In this document: positions 23,901-32,191 of the stretch, piece after piece
Layout: the number at the start of each line of letters is the position of its first letter
How positions within the stretch are numbered: position 1 is the first letter of the stretch
Assembly: GCA_044868005.1 (NCBI GenBank)
Contig: JBIOVX010000116.1
Location: 1-53,859 of the forward strand
DNA length: 53,859 bases
Origin: DATARR01 sp044868005
Lineage (GTDB): Bacteria > Acidobacteriota > Thermoanaerobaculia > Multivoradales > UBA5704
Direction: 5' to 3'
Translations under genes and position numbers: made by a program
The notes under the pieces: model-generated
Database searches by the model: none
Seen by the model: the letters and a program-made list of their open reading frames with translations, nothing else
What the model was told of the DNA's origin: nothing

Positions 23901-26039
23901 GTGATCGAGCCGCCCCTGCCCACCCCCTCGTACCGCGAGTTCATGTTCGAGTTCGCCGACTTCCAGCTCGCCTACGAGGAAGGCGGCTTCGGCTTCCCCG
24001 ATCCGCAACGCGCCGTCAATCCGGCGGGGCGTGAGGACGTGGGCATCCCCAAGCTGCTGGCGCGGCCGGACCGCTGCCCCGACGGCATCAACCTGCCGCC
24101 TTGCCCCGAGGCCATCTCGGCCGCCGAGGTCGGCACCATGTCGGTCAACTACCGGCAGGAGCCGATCGCCCTGCGCGTGCGCGATCCGCTGGACAACACC
24201 CAGGCGGACGGCACGGCCGGCGACCTCTCCTGGGCCTTTGCGTCCATCAAGCGCGCGGACGATTTTCTCAACGTCCAACCGGCCTTCTACCAGCCGCTGA
24301 CGCAGGACATCAAGGACTTCGACCCCTACACCCCACTGCTGCGGGCCTATGAGAACGACCGGGTCCAGGTGCGGATCCTGGTCGGCGCGCACGAGGAGGG
24401 TCACAACTTCAACATCCACGGCATCAAGTGGCTGTTCGAGCCGTCGGAGCCCAACTCCGGCTACCGCAACAGCCAGATGATGGGCATCTCCGAGCACTTC
24501 GAGTTCATCGTGCCGCAGCTCATCAAGAACCCGATGGGGGCCTACGTCGACCGGCTCTACTCGGCCGGTTCCTCGACGGACGACCTGTGGAACGGCATCT
24601 GGGGCCTCTTCCGGGCCTACACCGGCACGCGTCAGGGCCTGCGGGCGCTGCGGGAGAATCCCAACGGGCGGTCCAACATCGATCCCGGGTCCGTGGGGGC
24701 CTTCGACTTCTCCTGCCCCAAGAACGCTCCCGTGCGCACGTTCGACGTCACCGCGGTGGCCGCCCACTGGGCGATTCCCGGCGGCCGGCTGGTCTACAAC
24801 TCCCGCGCCGACGGCGCCATCGGGCCGCTGTTCGACCCGACGGCGATCCTCTTCGTCCGCTCCAGCGATCTCGACGCCAACTCCAAGCTGCTGCCGACCG
24901 CGCCCATCGAGCCGCTCGTCCTGCGCGCGCGGGCCGGCGAGTGCATCAAGCTCACGCTGCGCAACAAGATCCAGCAGCCCAACGACACGGTGGACAATCC
25001 CCTCGACTTCAACACCTTCAACACGCTGCCGATGACGGTGGAGGGGTTCAACGAGAACGAGATCAGGCCGTCGAGCCACGTCGGCCTGCACCCGCAGCTC
25101 GTCTACTACGACGTCAGCCGGTTCGACGGCGCCAACGTCGGCGGCAACTCCACCCAGACGGTGGCTCCCGGGCAGTTCACCACCTACGAGTGGTACGCCG
25201 GCGACATCACGATCAACGCCGACGGCAGCGTCACGGCCACTCCCATCGAGTTCGGCGCCACCAACCTCATGCCCTCGGACCGCATCGAGCATCCGAGCAA
25301 GGGGGCGATCGGGGCGCTGATCATCGAGCCCGTGGGAGCCAACTGGACCGAGCTGTCCACCACGCGGGCGGTGGCCGACGTCACCAATCCGTTCCCGGTG
25401 GCCGGCCAGCAGGCGAGCTTCCGCGAGTTCGTGCTGCAGTTCCAGAACGACGTCAACATGCGCACCGACGTCGAGCTCACCCCGCTCTGCCTCCAGCCCA
25501 CCGGCGGCGTGATACCCGGCTTCGGCGCGCCGATCGAGAACCTCGACTGCGGCGACGACGCCGAGGACTCGGGGGCCAAGGCCATCAACTACCGTAGCGA
25601 GCCGCTGTGGAAGCGCATGCAGCACCCGCCCGGCACGCGGCTGGCCACCACCGACGACTTCAACGACTGGTTCGACGTGCTGGCCAACGTCAAGGTCGGC
25701 GGCGAGCCCAAGACGCCGTTGTTCACGGTGACCCCTGCCCGGCCCATCCGCTTCCGGCTGCTGCAGGCCGGCGGCCACTCGCGCAACATCGTCTTCGAGC
25801 TGGCCGGCCACGTCTGGGACCGCGAGCCATACATCGCCAACTCCACCAAGATCGGCCGTAACTCCTTCTCCATGTGGACCGGTGCGCAGTTCGGCATCGG
25901 GGCCAGCGCCCACTTCGACGCCGTGATGCGCAACGGCGCCGGCGGCCGGTTCTCCGTCCTCGGTGACTACCTGTTCCGCAACCACGAAGCCTTCTCCTTC
26001 GACGGCGGGATGTGGGGCATTCTGCGAGTCACCCAATAG
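20997..26039 (+). CDS. Giant secreted multicopper oxidase-like protein (MofA-like)
   Basis: The 1,680-residue protein has a signal peptide (about 1-33, ending LPAAAGAQ). Copper-type motifs are spread along it: HHIHHLHAHQW (460-470), HCHFYPH (515-521), an exact HCH-x3-H type-1/type-3 copper motif, HIH (812-814), THDHFGPSTH (914-923), HNFNIH (1136-1141) and GGHSRN near 1594. Cupredoxin-like strands such as LRMNVGDCLRIDFQN, MRANSGDCIEYWYANLVP and LRARAGECIKLTLRN recur at the start of each section, indicating several fused cupredoxin modules. Size, export and gene context resemble MofA-type oxidases (Leptothrix MofA has about 1,660 residues) linked to Mn(II) oxidation. Substrate assignment is inference; a general metal or phenol oxidase is possible. 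It is first in a five-gene operon. Confidence 0.82.
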   Translation: MQHSKVSRFVVASGWWVAAVSLAAALVLPAAAGAQCTRTLTASVVAIDQVFFWNRLGAIQPQGQMFALRRDVVPISGSVLAPGNARLRSDKRPRPLVLRMNVGDCLRIDFQNLLSPLRRDQDQSATRQASIHVVGMQLFNSNLDDGSYVGRNPSSLADPGQIMTYTFYAEREGEHVLYSLGAPAGGEGDGGQANQGLFGAVIVEPAGARWYRSQVSRQDLDYATIGYTSTGQRKIDYEKLYPLGHPRYNTPVLNMVQNNQIMHSDLTAIIAGPQANYEFASNAFPPNIYTHPRRFEPFREFTIIYHDEIGAVQAFPVFNQNEFKFPLHSVRDGFAINYGTGGAGAEILANRLRVGPMWNCPECKYEEFFLTSWAVGDPAMVVDRPANVPCGPETTSPNNVGQDPNLPLFVKQLRDGVPCASLPNPKATKAFFPDDPSNVYHSYLRDHTRFRVLHGGSKEHHIHHLHAHQWLFAGDGDKSSYLDSQALGPGSSFTAEITYEGSGNLNLTPGDSIFHCHFYPHFAQGMWSLWRVHDVFEEGTLLDTNGRPAAGSRALPDGEIAAGTPIPGVVPLPNQPMAPLPGATVSIVGGQIQIAGTGNPGYPFFIPAKAGHRPPSPPLDTIDDGGLRRHIITAGTFDELHTRTDFHKTLLTAVATELPEGGTATELAAMAYHAVREHPTCLPDGTCDGGTPVKFITNGRPAVRGAPLADPCIDANGVPIPLNRTIKGAAIQTDVVINKRGWHFPQMRFESLWDDVDDYVTPASDPPKPPEPLFMRANSGDCIEYWYANLVPNEYQLDDFQVRTPTDILGQHIHLVKFDVTSSDGSGNGYNYEDGSLSPGEVRERINAIRTQNGCTKGDPRNGTFPCPLPEIHPFFGPGPGGEWIGAQTTVQRWYADPVRDNQGNDRTLRTVFTHDHFGPSTHQQAGLYAGLVIEPRDSKWYHNETGVELGTNAGRLSLDGGPTSWQAVIEPPLPTPSYREFMFEFADFQLAYEEGGFGFPDPQRAVNPAGREDVGIPKLLARPDRCPDGINLPPCPEAISAAEVGTMSVNYRQEPIALRVRDPLDNTQADGTAGDLSWAFASIKRADDFLNVQPAFYQPLTQDIKDFDPYTPLLRAYENDRVQVRILVGAHEEGHNFNIHGIKWLFEPSEPNSGYRNSQMMGISEHFEFIVPQLIKNPMGAYVDRLYSAGSSTDDLWNGIWGLFRAYTGTRQGLRALRENPNGRSNIDPGSVGAFDFSCPKNAPVRTFDVTAVAAHWAIPGGRLVYNSRADGAIGPLFDPTAILFVRSSDLDANSKLLPTAPIEPLVLRARAGECIKLTLRNKIQQPNDTVDNPLDFNTFNTLPMTVEGFNENEIRPSSHVGLHPQLVYYDVSRFDGANVGGNSTQTVAPGQFTTYEWYAGDITINADGSVTATPIEFGATNLMPSDRIEHPSKGAIGALIIEPVGANWTELSTTRAVADVTNPFPVAGQQASFREFVLQFQNDVNMRTDVELTPLCLQPTGGVIPGFGAPIENLDCGDDAEDSGAKAINYRSEPLWKRMQHPPGTRLATTDDFNDWFDVLANVKVGGEPKTPLFTVTPARPIRFRLLQAGGHSRNIVFELAGHVWDREPYIANSTKIGRNSFSMWTGAQFGIGASAHFDAVMRNGAGGRFSVLGDYLFRNHEAFSFDGGMWGILRVTQ

Positions 26040-26100
26040 GTCTGCCGGTACGGGGCGGCGGCGCCCGCCGCCCCGCACCTTTCTTTTCGAAGGAGCCGTC

Positions 26101-27993
26101 ATGAGCAAGGGACCGAAAAGCCTCTTCACCCTTTTGGCCGGGTTGGCGTTGAGCGCCGCGGCGGCGGCCGCCACGCAGAAGGTCGTCGCCGGGGGGCTCG
26201 CCGTCGAGCTCTCCGTGCAACCTCTCGACGGCGGCGCCGGACCGCTCGTGGAAGGCGGGACCGCGCGCGTGCGGCTGGCCATCACCGACACCCTGAGCGG
26301 CACGCCGATGTCCCGCCTCTATCCCGGCGCCTGGATGGACCGGCCGGGCTCCCCGGCGGAACCAGGCGGGGGCGACTGCAAGAAGAACGTGGAAGCCATC
26401 GTCAGCGGCTCCATCCTCTCCCGCCCGGACCTCGACCTGAACACCTACTACGTGCTGGCGCTCAACGCCGACGCGACGATCTCCGTCGTCGATCCGCTCT
26501 TCGGCTATGGCAACAGCAAGCTGCTGACCATGGTCTTCCTGAAGAGCCCGGGAGAGGATTGGGCCCTCACCGCGGACGGCAACCGGCTGTTCGTCTCCAT
26601 GCCCGATTCCAACCGCGTCGCCGCGGTCGATACGGCGACCTGGAAGGTGGTGGGCGAGATCGAGACGGGACCGCATCCCCGGCGCCTCGGTCTACAACCT
26701 GACGGCCATTACCTCTGGGTGGCCTGGGACGCCGGCGTGTCGGCGATCGAGACCGCCAGCCTGCGCAAGGCGGCCGACGTCGCCACCGGTCGGGGAGGGC
26801 ACGACCTGGCGTTCAGCGACGACAGCCGCCGGGTCTTCGTCACCAACGAGGAGGACGGCACCGTTGCGGTCGTCGACGCGGCCGGTCTCGCCAAGGTGAG
26901 GGACGTCCGGACCGGCGACCGCCCCGTCGCCATCGCCTGGTCGCCCCAGGCCAAGAGGGCCTACGTCAGCGGCGCGTTGCGCGGCACCGTCACTGCCGTC
27001 GACGGGACCCATCCCGAGGTGCTGTCGCGCATCGTGGTGGGACCCGGGCTCGGCGCCATCCGCTTCGCTCCCGGCGGCCGCCTCGCCTTCGTCGTGCAGC
27101 CGGGCAAGAACGCCGTCCACATCGTGGACGCGATGACCGATCGCCTCATCCAGACCGCCGACGTCGAGGCCGCGCCCGACCAGGTGACGTTCAGCGACGA
27201 GCTGGCCTACGTGCGCCACCGCGGCAGCGAGACCGTGCTGATGATCCCGCTGAAGGCGGTGGGCGAGCCCGGCCGGCCGGTGCCGCTGGTCGACTTCCCC
27301 GGCGGCCAGCACCCGCCCGGCCGCACGCCGCGGCCGACGCCCGCGGACGGCATCGTCCAGGCCCCCGGCCATCCGTCGGTCCTGGTGGCCAATCCCGAGG
27401 ACGAGGTCATCTATTACTACAAGGAGGGTATGGCGGCGCCGATGGGCCATTTCCGCAACTACGGCAAGGTGCCGCGCGCCGTGCTGGTGGTGGACCGCAG
27501 CCTGCGCGAGACCGCGCCCGGCGTCTACGAGACGGTGGCGCAGATGGGCCCGCCGGGCCGCTACGAGCTCGCCCTGTTCCTCGAGTCCCCGCGCGTCATC
27601 CACTGCTTCCCGGTCGACGTGGCGGAGGACCCCGCCCTCGCCGCCGCGCGCAAGCCGCCGCTCGCCGTCGAGGTGCTGATCGGCCAGCGGCCGCCGCGCC
27701 CGGGCGAGGACGTGGCGGTGCGGCTGCGGATCTCCGATCCGGTCACCAGCGCGCCGCGCAAGGGCCTCCGGGACGTGCACGTGCTGACGTTCCTCTCGCC
27801 CGGCATCTGGCAGCAGCGCCAGTGGGCCGAAGAGGTGGACGAGGGGCTTTACGAGATCCATTTCCAGCCGCCCGAAGCAGGCCTCTACTTCGTGTTCGTC
27901 GAGGTGGACTCCCAGGGCCTGCAGTTCCAGAGCTCGCCGTTCGCGAGCCTGACCGTGGAGGAGCCGGCGCCGGGCACGGGAGGCGCGCCATGA
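26101..27993 (+). CDS. Secreted YVTN beta-propeller protein with Ig-like ends
   Basis: The 630-residue protein has a signal peptide (about 1-24). An N-terminal beta domain (VELSVQPLDGGAGPLVEGG) is followed by a YVTN/cytochrome-D1-like propeller (about 115-400) with blades such as NRLFVSMPDSNRVAAVDTAT and RRVFVTNEEDGTVAVVDAAG. The C-terminus (about 525-625) is a YtkA/FixG-type Ig fold (PPLAVEVLIGQRPPRPGEDV, then LYFVFVEVDSQGLQF). There is no CXXCH and no d1-heme evidence. It follows the multicopper oxidase by 61 nt with a GAAGGAGCCGTC ribosome site and overlaps the first SCO gene as ATGA. It may be a structural or electron-transfer partner of the oxidase; its function is unproven. Confidence 0.75.
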   Translation: MSKGPKSLFTLLAGLALSAAAAAATQKVVAGGLAVELSVQPLDGGAGPLVEGGTARVRLAITDTLSGTPMSRLYPGAWMDRPGSPAEPGGGDCKKNVEAIVSGSILSRPDLDLNTYYVLALNADATISVVDPLFGYGNSKLLTMVFLKSPGEDWALTADGNRLFVSMPDSNRVAAVDTATWKVVGEIETGPHPRRLGLQPDGHYLWVAWDAGVSAIETASLRKAADVATGRGGHDLAFSDDSRRVFVTNEEDGTVAVVDAAGLAKVRDVRTGDRPVAIAWSPQAKRAYVSGALRGTVTAVDGTHPEVLSRIVVGPGLGAIRFAPGGRLAFVVQPGKNAVHIVDAMTDRLIQTADVEAAPDQVTFSDELAYVRHRGSETVLMIPLKAVGEPGRPVPLVDFPGGQHPPGRTPRPTPADGIVQAPGHPSVLVANPEDEVIYYYKEGMAAPMGHFRNYGKVPRAVLVVDRSLRETAPGVYETVAQMGPPGRYELALFLESPRVIHCFPVDVAEDPALAAARKPPLAVEVLIGQRPPRPGEDVAVRLRISDPVTSAPRKGLRDVHVLTFLSPGIWQQRQWAEEVDEGLYEIHFQPPEAGLYFVFVEVDSQGLQFQSSPFASLTVEEPAPGTGGAP

Positions 27994-28628
27994 GCCGCGG
28001 GGCACCGGCTGCGCTCGCCGCCGCGCTCGCCCTGTGGGTCGCGGCCGGAGCCGCCGCCGCTCCTCAGCACGAGCATCACCAGAGCCTCCCCGCGCCCGCG
28101 GCACCGCAGCCGCGAGCGCCGGAGGTCGTCGGCCTCGAGATTCCGGACGTGCCGGTGCTCGACCAGGAGGGCAGGCCCCTGCGGTTCTACAGCGACCTCG
28201 TCCAGGGCCGGGTGGTGGCCATGAACTTCCTCTTCACCAACTGCACCACCATCTGCCCGCCCCTGGGAGCGACCTTCGGCAAGCTGCGCCAGCTCCTGGG
28301 CGAGCGCGCCGGGCGGGACGTGCACCTGATCTCCGTCTCGGTAGACCCCACGACGGACACGCCCGAGCGGCTCAAAGCCTGGGCGCAGAAGTTCGGCTCC
28401 GGGGCCGGCTGGACGCTGGTGACCGGCGCCCGCGAGGACATCACCCGTCTCCTCAAGGCGCTCGGCGCCTACACCGCCAGCATCACCGACCATCCGCCAC
28501 TCGTCCTCATCGCCAACTCCCGCGGCCAGTGGACGCGGGCCTACGGCCTCGCCGCGCCGGCCAAGCTGGCGGCGGCGATCGACGAGATGGCGGCGCTGGA
28601 AGACGATTCAAAAGGAGCTCTGCCATGA
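27990..28628 (+). CDS. SCO1/SenC-family copper chaperone, first copy
   Basis: The 212-residue protein has a signal peptide (1-24) and a His-rich mature start (QHEHHQS) followed by a thioredoxin-like fold. The SCO copper motif CTTIC (Cys85, Cys89) sits in MNFLFTNCTTICPP, and the third ligand is the His of TDHPPLVLI. HLISVSVDPTTDTPERLKAW is a family hallmark. SCO proteins deliver or redox-prepare copper for cuproenzymes such as cytochrome oxidase. Overlaps with the genes on both sides (ATGA) place it firmly in the multicopper oxidase operon, so loading copper into that oxidase is the likely job. Confidence 0.9.
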   Translation: MSRGAPAALAAALALWVAAGAAAAPQHEHHQSLPAPAAPQPRAPEVVGLEIPDVPVLDQEGRPLRFYSDLVQGRVVAMNFLFTNCTTICPPLGATFGKLRQLLGERAGRDVHLISVSVDPTTDTPERLKAWAQKFGSGAGWTLVTGAREDITRLLKALGAYTASITDHPPLVLIANSRGQWTRAYGLAAPAKLAAAIDEMAALEDDSKGALP

Positions 28629-29203
28629 GGATCTGCGTCCTTTTCGTCCTCGCCGTCCTTTTCGTCCCGGTTGTCCCCGCGGCCGCGGCCGAAAACGCCC
28701 CCACCGCTGCCTCCCACCCCTACTTCGAGGACACCGTTCTGCTCAACCAGGATGGCCGCGAGGTGCGCTTCTACTCGGACCTGATCCGCGGCAAGATCGT
28801 GGTGATGGACTTCATCTACACCCGCTGCGTCGGGCCCTGCCCGATCCTCAGCGGCACCTTCGCCAAGCTCCAGAGCCGGCTGGGAGACCGCCTCGGCAAG
28901 GACGTCTTCCTGCTGTCCTTCTCGGTCGATCCGGACTACGATACGCCCGAGCGGCTGCAGGAGTACGCCGGGCGCTTCCGCGCCCGCCCCGGCTGGTCCT
29001 TCCTCACCGGCTCGCGGCAGAACGTCGAGGCGGTGTTGCGCAAGCTGGGCCAGTGGGTGGAGTCTCCCGAACAGCACCAGACCGTCTTCATCCTCGGCAA
29101 CGAGCGCACCGGCCTATGGAAGAAAGCGTTCGGACTGGCCAAGCCGGAGGACCTGTTCCCGGTGATCGACAGCGTCGTCGACGATTCAGGGTCGGACGGT
29201 TGA
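28625..29203 (+). CDS. SCO1/SenC-family copper chaperone, second copy
   Basis: The 192-residue protein has a signal peptide (1-22, ending PAAAAE). Its SCO motif CVGPC (Cys68, Cys72) lies in DFIYTRCVGPCPILSGTFAKLQ, and the candidate third ligand is His in PEQHQTVFIL. LLSFSVDPDYDTPERLQEYA matches the family. It is clearly diverged from the first SCO protein (shared FYSDL and DTPERL stretches), so the pair may serve different copper sites or split metallation and thiol-reduction roles. It starts inside the end of the first copy (ATGA), and its own stop overlaps the TTG start of the cytochrome fusion. Confidence 0.9.
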   Translation: MRICVLFVLAVLFVPVVPAAAAENAPTAASHPYFEDTVLLNQDGREVRFYSDLIRGKIVVMDFIYTRCVGPCPILSGTFAKLQSRLGDRLGKDVFLLSFSVDPDYDTPERLQEYAGRFRARPGWSFLTGSRQNVEAVLRKLGQWVESPEQHQTVFILGNERTGLWKKAFGLAKPEDLFPVIDSVVDDSGSDG

Positions 29204-30750
29204 GCCGGCCTTGGCGCCGGCTGCCCCTGCTGCTGCTCGCCTCGCTGCTCCTGGGAGCCGGGCTCACTCCCCAGGAGGAGCGCGGCCGGCGGATCTACGT
29301 CGAGACCACCAGCCCGTCGGGCGGCGAGATCGTCGCCGTCCTCGGCGAGGGGGTGGAGCTGGAGGGCTCCGCCGTGCCCTGCGCGAGCTGCCACGGCCGC
29401 GACGGCAAAGGCCGGCCCGAGGGCGGCGTCACGCCCACCGACATCACCTGGGCGAATCTCAGCAAGCCGTACGGAGTCGTCCATCCCACCGGCCGCCGCC
29501 ACCCGCCCTACGACGAAAAGCTGATGAAGCGGTCGATCGCCATGGGCTTCGACCCCGCGGGCAACGTCCTGCACGCGGCCATGCCCCGCTACCGGATGAG
29601 CCGCGAGGACATGGAAGACCTCATCGCGTATATGAAGACGCTCGGCACCACGAGCGCTCCCGGAGTGGACGAGTCCAGCCTGCGGATCGGCTTCCTGCCG
29701 CCGCCGGCGCCGCTGGCGGGCATGGGCCGGGCGGTCCGCGCCGCGCTGGAGGCGCGCTTCGCCGCCGCCAACGCCGAAGGCGGGCTCTACGGCCGCCGGC
29801 TCGAGCTGGTCCCCCTGGAAGTCTCCGGCTCGCCCGCGGAGCGCCGGGCCGGTCTCGCCGGCGCTCTCGCGCGCGGCGGCGTGTTCGCCGTCGTCGCCGC
29901 CTTCCTGGTGGGAGAGGACGACGCCCTGGCCGCGGTCTTCCAGGAAGCGCAGGTGCCTCTGGTGGCGCCTTTCACTGTGCATCCGCGGGAAGCGCTGCCC
30001 CTCAACCGCTACGTGTTCTACCTGCTCTCCGGCATCGAGTCCCAGGCCCAGGCGCTGGCCCGCTTCGCCCGCCACGGCTCGGGCGACGCCGCGGCGAGGC
30101 CGGCCGTGCTGGCGCCGCGGGAGGAAGACCTGGACGCCGCCGTCGCAGCTCTCGGCAAGGCCTGCGAAGGCTGGGCGCCGCTCACCGTGCATCGCTACGG
30201 CAAGGAGGCCTTCGCGCCGGGCGAGCTGGCCTCGCAGCTCGCGGCGGAGAAGCGGGATCCCGTCTTTTTCCTCGGCTCGGGAGCCGAGGCGGCCGGCCTG
30301 CTGCGGGCCGCCGCAGGCATCGACTGGCGCCCGCGGCTCCTCGTCACCGGCGCCGCCGCGGACACCGCCCTCTTCAACGCTGCCGCGAGCTCGGCCGCCC
30401 GCATCTACGTCGCTCTCCCGGCGGCTCCGGAGCCCGCACCGAAAGCGGCTTCCCGCTATCGCGCGCTCTCTGCCGCCCATTCTCTGCCCGCCGAGCACCT
30501 CTCCGCGCAGCTCACGGCTTTGGCCGCCGCCGAGATCCTCATCGAAGGCCTGACGCGCGCCGGCCGCGACCTCGACCGCGAGAGCTACGTCGAGACCCTC
30601 GAAGGGCTTCTCCGCTTCGACGCCGGGTACGCGCCGCCGGTCAGCTACGGCGCCGGCCGGCGCCTGGGCGCCCGCGGCGCCTGGGTCTTCGAGGTTGACG
30701 CCAAGAGCGGCCGCCTCACTCCGCCGGGAACCTGGTTCGACGCCGATTGA
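29200..30750 (+). CDS. Cytochrome c fused to a type-1 periplasmic binding protein
   Basis: The protein has 516 residues from a TTG start that overlaps the preceding SCO stop (TTGA). Residues 8-22 form a hydrophobic signal or anchor. Residues about 25-145 are a class I cytochrome c with CASCH at 61-65 and candidate axial Met in AAMPRYRMSREDMEDLIAYM. From about 160 to 510 it is a type-1 periplasmic-binding fold (LRIGFLPPPAPLAGMGRAV, FAAANAEGGLYGRRLELV, AAFLVGEDDALAAVFQEAQV), as in branched-chain amino acid ABC receptors. No ABC permease accompanies it. As the last gene of the multicopper oxidase operon it is a plausible electron acceptor from the oxidase, with the binding domain as a sensor or docking module. 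The domain assignment is firm; the role is inferred. Confidence 0.82.
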   Translation: MSRPWRRLPLLLLASLLLGAGLTPQEERGRRIYVETTSPSGGEIVAVLGEGVELEGSAVPCASCHGRDGKGRPEGGVTPTDITWANLSKPYGVVHPTGRRHPPYDEKLMKRSIAMGFDPAGNVLHAAMPRYRMSREDMEDLIAYMKTLGTTSAPGVDESSLRIGFLPPPAPLAGMGRAVRAALEARFAAANAEGGLYGRRLELVPLEVSGSPAERRAGLAGALARGGVFAVVAAFLVGEDDALAAVFQEAQVPLVAPFTVHPREALPLNRYVFYLLSGIESQAQALARFARHGSGDAAARPAVLAPREEDLDAAVAALGKACEGWAPLTVHRYGKEAFAPGELASQLAAEKRDPVFFLGSGAEAAGLLRAAAGIDWRPRLLVTGAAADTALFNAAASSAARIYVALPAAPEPAPKAASRYRALSAAHSLPAEHLSAQLTALAAAEILIEGLTRAGRDLDRESYVETLEGLLRFDAGYAPPVSYGAGRRLGARGAWVFEVDAKSGRLTPPGTWFDAD

Positions 30751-30767
30751 AGCTGTTGAAGAAGGAC

Positions 30768-30790
30768 GGGGGCGCAGCGGACTGCGCCCC
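30768..30790. terminator. Hairpin between convergent genes
   Basis: GGGGCGCAG (30769-30777) and CTGCGCCCC (30782-30790) form a perfect 9-bp stem with a 4-nt loop in the 58-nt gap between the convergent cytochrome-fusion gene and the secreted hypothetical. There is no strong T-tract on the plus side; the minus side continues CCGTCCTTCTTC. It probably terminates both. Confidence 0.6.
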
Positions 30791-30808
30791 TGGGCCGATG
30801 TCCAGCCG

Positions 30809-31897
30809 CTAGTAGGGGCAGATGAGGTCAGGCGTGGGCGAGTACAAGCAGCAGGGGGCAGGAAGCAGCGCGTCCTTCTCCTGGGCCAGGCAGGGATCGA
30901 TGGTGACGCGGAAGTAGATGTAGGTCGTGTGGGTGTCGGAGGCGGTCCAGCCGACGCTGTCGGTCACCGTCAGGGAGACGTTCTCCGTGTTCGTGTAGGC
31001 CGTTCCGTTGCCGCAGTAAGTCCGCGACAGCGAGCTCCCCGAGCCGGCGAAGTAGCCGTCGATGTACCAGGCGTAGGTGTAGCCGGGAGTGCCACCGGAG
31101 ACTGATGAGGTCCAGGTAACTGTCTTGCAGGCATAGTCCCAGACGGTCACGCTGGTCGGGCCGTTGATGGTGGCCGTCAGATTCGGCGGACAGATGAAGT
31201 TCTCGTCCGCGGTCTGGTAGCTGATCCCCAGATCGAATTGGTTCACCCGGCCGAGCGCGTAGGAGTAGCAATTCGTATCGCCGGGGACGGTGGCCGAGAC
31301 GTTGCTGCTGACGTTGGTGCCGGAATTGGGGTGGGTCCGGGTGATCGTCGTCTCCACGCCGTTCAGCGTTGCCCGGGCAAGGACGTAAGCGTAGGTATCG
31401 CCGACGTAGCCGCAGTTGTTGTACCAGTAGGCGTCGGCATCGGCTCCGACGCCCTGCGTCGGCCGCGTCGGGTAGGCGTCGGCGTGGGCGCCGAAGGAGA
31501 AATCGCACCCTTCGAGGGCCTGGGTCGAAGAATTCCCTTTGAAGCCCTCCGCATAGGATTGCAGCTTGGCGACCTCGGCTTCCAGGCCGTGGATGGTCTC
31601 GAGCAGCTCCGGCGTGGGACTCACCCGGTACTGGTCGAGCAGGAAGCCGAGCTGAGCTTTGAGCTGCTCCGCCATCCAGGCGAAGCCCTCCGCGCCGACG
31701 GCGAAGGTCTCGACCCGATTGCCTTCGGTCTTCCATTCCAGCACGCCCGGCGCGACCGGTTGCCAGCCTTCGGCGAGCATCTTGTCCACGTCAACACCGC
31801 CAGTGAGTTGCGGCGGAGCGGCGAGCGCCGAGCCGGCGCTGAAGAGAACGGCGATGCAGACGGCGAGGAGAACGGACTGCACAGTCTTGCTGTTCAT
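30809..31897 (-). CDS. Secreted hypothetical protein with a PKD/Ig-like C-terminal region
   Basis: The 362-residue protein has a signal peptide (about 1-23, ending AGSALAA). A helical segment (about 60-115, WMAEQLKAQLGFLLDQYRV, ETIHGLEAEVAKLQSYAEG) is followed by a beta-rich, aromatic and Cys-containing region (HADAYPTRPTQGVGADADAY, NNCGYVGDTYAYVLARATL) and an Ig/PKD-like part near 265-335 (VTWTSSVSGGTPGYTYAWYIDG, NVSLTVTDSVGWTASDTHTT). No catalytic motif is visible; it looks like a surface or matrix protein. The start at 31897 follows GGAAAGGAGTAAAGAT, an unusually strong ribosome site. It stands alone, convergent with the copper operon. Confidence 0.75.
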   Translation of the reverse strand: MNSKTVQSVLLAVCIAVLFSAGSALAAPPQLTGGVDVDKMLAEGWQPVAPGVLEWKTEGNRVETFAVGAEGFAWMAEQLKAQLGFLLDQYRVSPTPELLETIHGLEAEVAKLQSYAEGFKGNSSTQALEGCDFSFGAHADAYPTRPTQGVGADADAYWYNNCGYVGDTYAYVLARATLNGVETTITRTHPNSGTNVSSNVSATVPGDTNCYSYALGRVNQFDLGISYQTADENFICPPNLTATINGPTSVTVWDYACKTVTWTSSVSGGTPGYTYAWYIDGYFAGSGSSLSRTYCGNGTAYTNTENVSLTVTDSVGWTASDTHTTYIYFRVTIDPCLAQEKDALLPAPCCLYSPTPDLICPY

Positions 31898-32191
31898 ATC
31901 TTTACTCCTTTCCATCCCTGGATTCGAAAACGGATCTGACGGATTGCCGCGGTATCCCTCTCGCGGGGCGCGGCTTCTCAGGACGAGTCCTCGGACGTGT
32001 GATAGGACACCTCCTTTCGAAGAGCTGGCGGGCCAGAGCGCCGCGGCCGTTGCGCGGCGACGGCGAGTGCGCGTCTGAGATTTCCGGGATGACCTTGTAT
32101 GAGCTTCCCTCCTCCAGGCGCAAAGTAGAAGAAATAAACTTACAGAAGCATTACAGCGGAGGCGGAAGGCCAACCGAGCTGTTCCCTCGCA
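31898..32191. other. AT-richer intergenic region
   Basis: This 294-nt stretch lies upstream of the secreted hypothetical. It contains a small hairpin, GTGT-GATAGG-ACAC near 31998, and an AT-rich tract (AAGTAGAAGAAATAAACTTA) near 32122 that could hold a promoter. I see no gene. Confidence 0.4.

Noticed and set aside
20712..26303. A minus-strand open frame of about 1,850 codons antisense to the multicopper oxidase, continuous with the OmpR-type regulator.
   Set aside because: The sequence is low-complexity Arg/Val/Gly/His-rich with no domain, while the plus strand has clear copper motifs. Only the last 225 codons (from 20711) are a real gene.
26101..27993. Calling the secreted propeller a cytochrome cd1 nitrite reductase.
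   Set aside because: There is no CXXCH heme motif and no d1-biosynthesis genes nearby; only the propeller fold is shared.
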